Source of the DNA: Dryococelus australis
Lineage: Eukaryota; Arthropoda; Insecta; Phasmatodea; Phasmatidae
NCBI GenBank assembly: GCA_029891345.1
Contig: CM057009.1
Coordinates: 285,520,966 to 285,584,965 of the forward strand
Length of the DNA: 64,000 nt
Direction of reading: 5' to 3'
Within the stretch, counting starts at the first letter, position 1. Each line of letters begins with the position of its first letter. This document shows, piece after piece, positions 58,383 to 64,000 of this stretch. The position numbers and the translations under genes are program-made. The notes below the pieces were generated by a model. It was not told the origin of the DNA. It ran no database searches and saw nothing but the letters and a program-made list of their open reading frames with translations.

Positions 58383-59990
58383 TCATCTTTTGTAGTATAT
58401 TTTATGACTTGATATGCTTGTGTCATCCAGTTGGTTGGTAATGGGTTTGAGAGGTAAAAAGGATTCTATCTTATCTATACTTATAATTTGATCCTCTAAT
58501 TCACAACAATCGGTGTGTATAAAAATATTTGGAATCATGTCCTTATAACTTGTGTTTGTACTTAGAATATTCTGAGAAACTAAAAGAACCTTAATTCCAT
58601 ATCCTTTACATTTTCTTAAAAATTCTATCTTTCCTGTTTTTTGTAATTGTAACGTCACATGGGTTTTTGTTATCACAGACTTTTGTCATTTTGTCCGTAT
58701 TGGGAGCTACATAAATCCATTCATTATCATCCAACTGAATCCACAATGTTTCCCTTAATTCTACAACATGTTTTAGACAATCAAAAGGTATTGAACTACC
58801 AGTATGTAATAACTTTGCTTCACATTCTTCATTTGAATACGTAGTTATTAAAGCTCTATACCTTAGTTATCTGTTTTCATTCATTTATCACATCTGTACT
58901 TAATTTTGCATAATATTGTTTCGAATGTTACATAATTACCGTATACATTTTTCTCAGGGTTTATGAATACAAATTAATTTGTTGTGGTTTTCACTTTAAC
59001 CGGTAATGGTATGAGTTTATAAATTGTTTAACATTGGTAATTTTATAACATAACACAAAATATCTCCTTTACTGAATAGATCTAATTACATTAATTTCAA
59101 AAGTAGGCTGTCTATTCTTGTTACACCCAGAAGCGGTAAGTTAAATTAACTTTCGTGATGTGATTGAAACTGCTTAAAATAGGTAGTACATTATCTGTTT
59201 AGGTAGCCTACCTTTAATCACCTTTAGAATAACATCTAAAATCAACTCATATTGATTCCTCAATGTTTTTTCAAATAAAGTATGTTTAAATGTTCATCTA
59301 CCAAGATTCTTAATTCCTGATTGGACATTACTATGGAAATCTGTCCATTACTTTTATTCACTTCTTCTATTATCTTTTCTAGTCTTATCATTTATTGGGT
59401 GCTGCCTTAACAGTATTTCATTACTTGTTTGGTTATTTGATTGTAGATTGTTGATTTAACAACAAAAATCTGTTCTTTACTTATTGTAAGAAATTTCAAT
59501 TGTTCCGCTTCTAGTTTATATATTTTATCATTATAATAGTCTGCGTCTTCCTATCAAGCATACCAAGGACTTTCTTGCTTAACTGTCCTATGATATTTAA
59601 AGGAAAGATACTTCATTTTTCCATTTTTTAGATTTATTAGAAGAACTTACGTCTACTATAATATCCTGTAATTGTTTAATTGAATCTAGTTTAGAGACAA
59701 TTTTGTTTACCCTATTGGAGCAAAGAGTTTTATTTGTAAATTCCAAATGTTCCCTTGCACATGGAGTACCTACTTGTTAAATGTGCATACCTTGACAGTC
59801 TTTTAAAGTTTTCCCCTAATCTACTTATCTTTATGTATGTCACCAATCTCCATTGTGTAGGCCTATTGTAGAGCTGGGTTGCTCCAACACATTCATAGTA
59901 AAGTTTCGGAGAATTTTGTAGTTTCTGAACACTAATATCCAAGTTCTTTTCAGATGTGCTGGTACTGATAAAGATGATCACCATCAATGT
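58383..59990 (-). pseudogene. Gypsy-type env, baculovirus-F-like (broken)
   Basis: Env glycoprotein of an errantivirus-like gypsy element. The N-terminal part (59987-59730) has LYYECVGATQLYNRPTQWRL and VTYIKISRLGENFKRLSRY, the usual start of insect-type gypsy Env. The middle (59700-58870) is stop-ridden. The C-terminal ectodomain (58860-58383) contains VVELRETLWIQLDDNEWIYV, then TGKIEFLRKCKGYGIKVLL and HTDCCELEDQ, as in the baculovirus F-like group. The membrane anchor is not seen; the reading stops at 58386 and microsatellite lies beyond. This is a decayed genomic copy with no complete frame. Confidence 0.75.
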
Positions 59991-60029
59991 CGTAGCCTTT
60001 CTATAATATATTAAAAATAGGGTTTCAAA

Positions 60030-60320
60030 CTGTTTGGGTGCACCCTAATGGATTTATTTCCTTACCTTATCAAAGTTAGATTTACTCATTCTACTTCTAT
60101 TACCATATATGGATCTACATATTGGCTACTTAGTTTTTTTAGACCTTCCTCTCCTAACAATCTCATCATGAAGGAAAACTTTATCTCCCGGTTCAAACAA
60201 ATGTATGTTTACGTTTTGGTCATAATACTTTTTGCTTGTTTCATTTGCTTGTAATAATTTGTTTCGAGCTAGTCTGTAGGTTTTCTGTAGTTTCGCCCTT
60301 AGCATTTTCAAATAATCATA
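60030..60320 (-). pseudogene. Integrase C-terminal end of the env-bearing gypsy element
   Basis: The 60311-60126 frame has RLARNKLLQANETSKKYYDQ followed by PGDKVFLHDE and, further down, DPYMVIEV (the GPY/F module) and HPNSLKPYF. These are standard end-of-integrase motifs of gypsy Pol, directly upstream of env as expected. The rest of pol is missing above 60320. Confidence 0.8.
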
Positions 60321-60419
60321 GCAATTGTATTTAGCCTTTTAGCATTGCAGGTTATGTAATTTTTAAATTGTTTTCATAATAATTTTTAATTGGATTTTTG
60401 TTAAATTCCCTGTTTATTT

Positions 60420-61174
60420 TGTTAGTGGGTGCAATATTCTAAATTTTTTTTTTATGCAGCGTGGAAAGATAAGGGCTTATAAGTTTTTATGCGGGGCTGT
60501 ATTACAAGCTGTTATCTGCACTGCGTTAGCATTTTCGAATTCCCATGAGTCTGACCGCGAGGTTGCATCAGTTTTCAAATAGTCAGCAGAATTTGTTCTG
60601 AAAGTTGACAAAGTTAGTTGTGATGCACTAGAGCTCAGCCAATGAGAGGAGGTTTTGAAAAGTGCTACCATATTTGGAAGTAAGGAGAAGGGATTTGAGC
60701 CCCGGGAATTTCTAATTTTAGAGTTTTGGTTAGTGGGGATAATTGCACGTGCCTAGCTGAGTGCGAAGAGCCCTGTGCTCTTCCGCAAATGAACTAGCTA
60801 GGCCTACAACTTTTGAAGAAGTAACATTGAGGTGGAACGACTTCACCCACACCCGCAAACTGCTATTTTGAATAAGATTTCACTTCAAGTATTTTTGGAC
60901 ACCAAACTTTCTAGCACAAAATTCATTCCGCAGGTGTGGGAGGCTTCTAGGACATCAAGGGGGAAGATGTTTTTCCCCTTGCCTTTGTAATTTTTCTCAC
61001 GATGCAAGTTTTTTGGAGGAACATTAATTTTAGTTACTACTGCGATACTGTTGCTATTCAAAGTTCGGCTTTTGAGTTAATGTGTTCGTGTTCTGTTGTG
61101 AACTGTTTTGGAAAGTTCAATAAAACTGAGGAATATTCCAAACTGGAATTCACGTTCTTTTTATTTGTTCAACA
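60420..61174 (+). repeat. Putative LTR of a plus-strand LTR element
   Basis: It ends with TTCAACA immediately before a TGGTGCC primer-site-like sequence. A polyadenylation signal AATAAA lies at 61119-61124, about 50 bp before the end, and a CCAAT-type AGCCAATGAG near 60636. The start at TGTTAGTGGG (60420) is a guess from the TG rule. No second copy lies in the window. Confidence 0.5.
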
Positions 61175-61192
61175 TGGTGCCGGAGTTTTATG
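61175..61192 (+). other. Possible primer-binding site
   Basis: Reads TGGTGCCGGAGTTTTATG right after the LTR end. The first eight bases resemble the complement of tRNA-Phe; the rest does not match well. Confidence 0.4.
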
Positions 61193-61732
61193 TATCGACA
61201 GACTGAGCTAGATTGGACTATGACAGTAGAATGGCTATTAACTGGCCTTTGCAACGTCACATTTATGGCGCCCTTCGTGCGGTAGCAATTTCCAATACTC
61301 CTGAGAAGTGCAGAAACTTAATTAATTATGATTTTACTGCAGTTTTTCTGAAAAGTGTTTCCGAACGAATGCATTCAGCAGTTCCAGACTGCAGCATTTT
61401 GATAGTTCCTGAGAAGCAGATGTCCATTCCCGTGTTCCAGTCCAGTTTCCAAAGTGCTATGAAGAATTCAGGTATTTAACAACAGACTACAATCATCAAC
61501 AACGTGTGCAAAGGTATTTATTCACAAAGCATCACTTCACTTCAGGGAATCCATTGAGGAAGATAACATGTAATTTCATAATTTTTTTTAAAATTTAAAT
61601 TGTGAAGTATAGGTTAGAGTGATAATAATTACCATGTTTAAAATTTATGTTGTTTTCTTTTATGGGTTTCTCGTGGGACAGTTTGTGTGCATGTAAATTT
61701 GTTTCTCAGGTTAAATATTTGTAATTCACAAT

Positions 61733-63290
61733 GTCTGATAAAGGGGAAGAGTTAGTCAGTGAGAGTGAGGGAGAATAATTTTTAGGGTTTAAGATATTGA
61801 ATCAGGAAACTAACGTAAATTTGATTGATAGGGAAGAGAGCTCTTCAGGTTCAGAGGTTAGAAATGTAAATAGGGGAACACAGGAGCAAATAGACGTACT
61901 GTAAGCCTGATTGTACAACTGTTCCGACCGAACAGAAAAATTAATTTCAACGGCTGGCAGGAAAATTTTATAAACAGAAAATTGAATCTCAGGAATCTAG
62001 TATAGAGATGAAAAATGAATTTCAACAGCTTGCAAGAAAATTTGATAAACAGAAAAATTAATTTCAACAATTGGCAGAGAAGTTCGATGGGTTCAAAACT
62101 GATTTCGAGGAAAAATTTGTGGAATGTTTAAACTATAAACAAAGTACAAAGTGCAGTAGAGGGTAATACAACGGGTTTTGCCGAATTGAAATTATAATTA
62201 AATGAGGTTAGGGAGGACTGCACAACCAAGGTAAACCAGTGTGAGAATAGGGTGGTAGAATTGGCCCAATCTGTGACGCTAAATGAAAGTCCACTGGTAA
62301 AATGTCAAAATAATTTAGAAACAGTAGCACAAAATTATAAAGTTTTGGAAATGAATGTTAACAAAATGCAGAAAGCACAGCAACATGTAAAGGAACTCGT
62401 GTCTGCGCACGAGCACAATAATTTTAGAAAACAGTCATGAGATAGAAAAGGTGTAGGTACAAGTTCATGAACAAACTAGAGAGGTACAGCAAAATGAATT
62501 GCATATACAGCAGGTAGAACAGACTTTGGCGGAAAATATTGAAAAGGTTTTTTTGAAAAGCCCGGCTATATGCCAACATTTAGAAAACATTAGGGAGGAA
62601 GTAATAAATATTGGTCAGGAAAGTAGACAGCAATGTGAAGAGAAAATAATCAACTGAGGAGACGAGAATTCTCTTTACCAAAAGGGGGTAAATTTGTTCT
62701 AACTATTGATGAAATAGCTTCTTTTGAAACTACAGTGTCTAAATTTTATGGAGACAATAGGGGACCAAATTCCATCCAATTCATACACAAGTGCGAAAGG
62801 ATACTTAATTCTGTAGGGGTGTCAGAGGAACAACAAGTGCAACTTTTTGTGAATAAGCTAGATGCAGGCGCTTCATAGTAGGCACTGTGGAAGGAAACAG
62901 AATGGACAAATTTCAATGAGACCCAAGGTTGTTTTTCTACAAAAATACTGGGGGATTCATGTGCAGGATGACATTTTACAGTATTTATTCACAGGCAGAT
63001 GTAGGAATTTTAATGATTCAATGGCAAATTATATACAAAGCTCGTACTTGCAATCAAAATATTTAGATAATAAAATTACAGATGAATGATTTATATCACA
63101 TATCATTCATCATTTTGTTTGGCATATCCAAGATTGTATGTTAGGAATGAGATCCAAATCTATCTATTATTGAAAAAAATTGCAATCAGAATTATAGTAA
63201 GGAAAATTCAATTCAAAATTCAGAAATACAGTCTGAGGGTGACATGTTGGTAGAGAAAAATCCAACTGAAGTTTTAGTACAAGGGGAAAG
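61733..63290 (+). pseudogene. Gag-like gene of the plus-strand LTR element (broken)
   Basis: The ATG at 61733 (MSDKGEELVSESEGE) is followed by an acidic then strongly coiled-coil region with QQ and EK heptads up to about 62640. A capsid-like part follows, with FYGDNRGPNSIQFIHKCERI, NKLDAGAS, then FLQKYWGIHVQDDILQYLF and FNDSMANYIQSSYLQSKYL. This matches the layout of arthropod LTR-element Gag (N-terminal coil, then capsid). At least five stops or shifts. No zinc knuckle or protease is seen before 63300. Confidence 0.6.
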
Positions 63291-63346
63291 GGGAATATGT
63301 CAATGTATTCAGGAATTTATTACTGATACTAGAGTTGAATATTGGT

Positions 63347-63750
63347 GTATTGTTTTCGAGTAGTCTGTCACGTCAGCTAAGGTTGACCTCTGTTATTTTC
63401 CTTGTTTCACCTTGTAATGCAATGCGATGGCTACGTGTTTAGTTTACTAGCCCAGTGAAAAGGAAAAGATGCAATGTCATCCTATGACGTCCTCACAAAC
63501 TATGTATTGCGATACCCGAGAAAGGTCGTGCTTCCCCTATATATCGATCAAAAGTTTCCTCATCGAAAAGTGGTCCAATGGTAGCATCGCTTGGTGCGTA
63601 ACTCTAGAAATTTACGTATTGTTTTCGAGCAGTTGGTCATGTCAGCTTAGGTGGACCTCGGTTATCTTCCTTGTTTCACCATGTCGTGCAATGCAAAGAC
63701 TACGTGTTTAGTTTACTAATCCAGTGAAAAGGAAAAGGAGTGATGTAGTG
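63347..63750. repeat. Direct repeat of about 135 bp, offset 269 bp
   Basis: GTATTGTTTTCGAG at 63347 and 63616 begins two copies that both contain TACGTGTTTAGTTTACTA and CCAGTGAAAAGGAAAAG. Their relation to the gag element is unclear; they could be pieces of an LTR or a separate element. Confidence 0.75.
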
Positions 63751-64000
63751 CTCGTGCAGGGCAGCAAGTGACCACGCTACCATTTCATCTCTTGCTTAGT
63801 TTCTTTTTACTTTCTAGGAGTGTCATTTGTTTGAAGAGACGGCAATAAACTTCAGTGAAATTTAATTCATATCTTAATTTTTCTATTGGCACTCCTGATG
63901 CTGCTGCTGGCAATCTTCATTTCACAGGGTGTGTATAATTCCAGGACTCACGTTGGGCACCAATTGAAATGTGTCACCATGTAGGTCAACACTTGTAGAG
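63751..64000. other. End of window, possible retroelement leader
   Basis: A TGGTGCCCAACGTGAG on the minus strand (about 63951-63966) resembles a primer-binding site, which would imply an LTR beginning further right. AATAAA occurs near 63844. Too little sequence to decide. Confidence 0.25.

Overview
This is animal nuclear DNA, AT-rich and dominated by decayed mobile elements. I saw no bacterial operons, rRNA or tRNA. It fits an invertebrate, probably an arthropod: it carries Ty3/gypsy-type elements with env genes, CR1-, Jockey- and R2-like LINEs, an ISXO2/Merlin-type transposase, MITEs and TA/CA microsatellites. Only two stretches look like live host genes, and both are first coding exons ending at a clean splice donor: a TMUB-like exon (minus strand, 15.7 kb) and an ASAP exon (plus strand, 54.1 kb). 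The species cannot be fixed from sequence alone.

Layout. 0.5-6.4 kb: a dead Ty3/gypsy element on the minus strand with a well-defined 5' LTR, a tRNA-Leu-like primer site, gag-PR-RT-RH-IN and only a stub of the 3' LTR. 6.4-7.0 kb: an RT scrap of another gypsy element ending in a (TA)n run. 8.3-13.2 kb: a nearly full-length CR1-like LINE with a zinc finger, coiled coil and SGNH esterase in ORF1 and endonuclease plus RT in ORF2, flanked by a 24-bp target duplication. 14.4-15.3 kb: two MITE-like inverted-repeat units. 15.67-16.06 kb: TMUB-like exon and promoter. 16.5-19.8 kb: a Jockey-like LINE (plus) and the tail of a different one (minus). 19.9-21.6 kb: unknown broken genes, one with a lipase motif. 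22.3-23.9 kb: ISXO2/Merlin-type transposase and a 39-bp minisatellite. 24.7-26.4 kb: an orphan env-like gene. 28.0-30.95 kb: a gag remnant split by a solo LTR, with a related LTR upstream. 33.0-35.7 kb: gypsy pol on the plus strand.

35.7-43.9 kb is the most unusual part: a decayed RNA-primed family B DNA polymerase with exonuclease and palm motifs in order, followed by several broken genes of no family I recognise. I read it as part of an endogenised large double-stranded DNA virus. Inside it, on the minus strand, lies a MADF-like gene with about 14 tandem 13-residue repeats.

45.8-48.0 kb: R2-like LINE (minus). 49.6-51.3 kb: a large imperfect palindrome with direct repeats. 51.4-53.4 kb: a second copy of the 16.5-kb LINE sharing its inactivating lesions. 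54.1 kb onward: ASAP exon 1 and what is probably its first intron, containing the integrase tail and baculovirus-F-like env of a gypsy element (58.4-60.3 kb, minus) and an LTR plus gag of another (60.4-63.3 kb, plus).

The pieces mostly do not work together. The pattern is repeated insertion and decay, with elements nested in one another and in viral DNA, beside two probable host genes.
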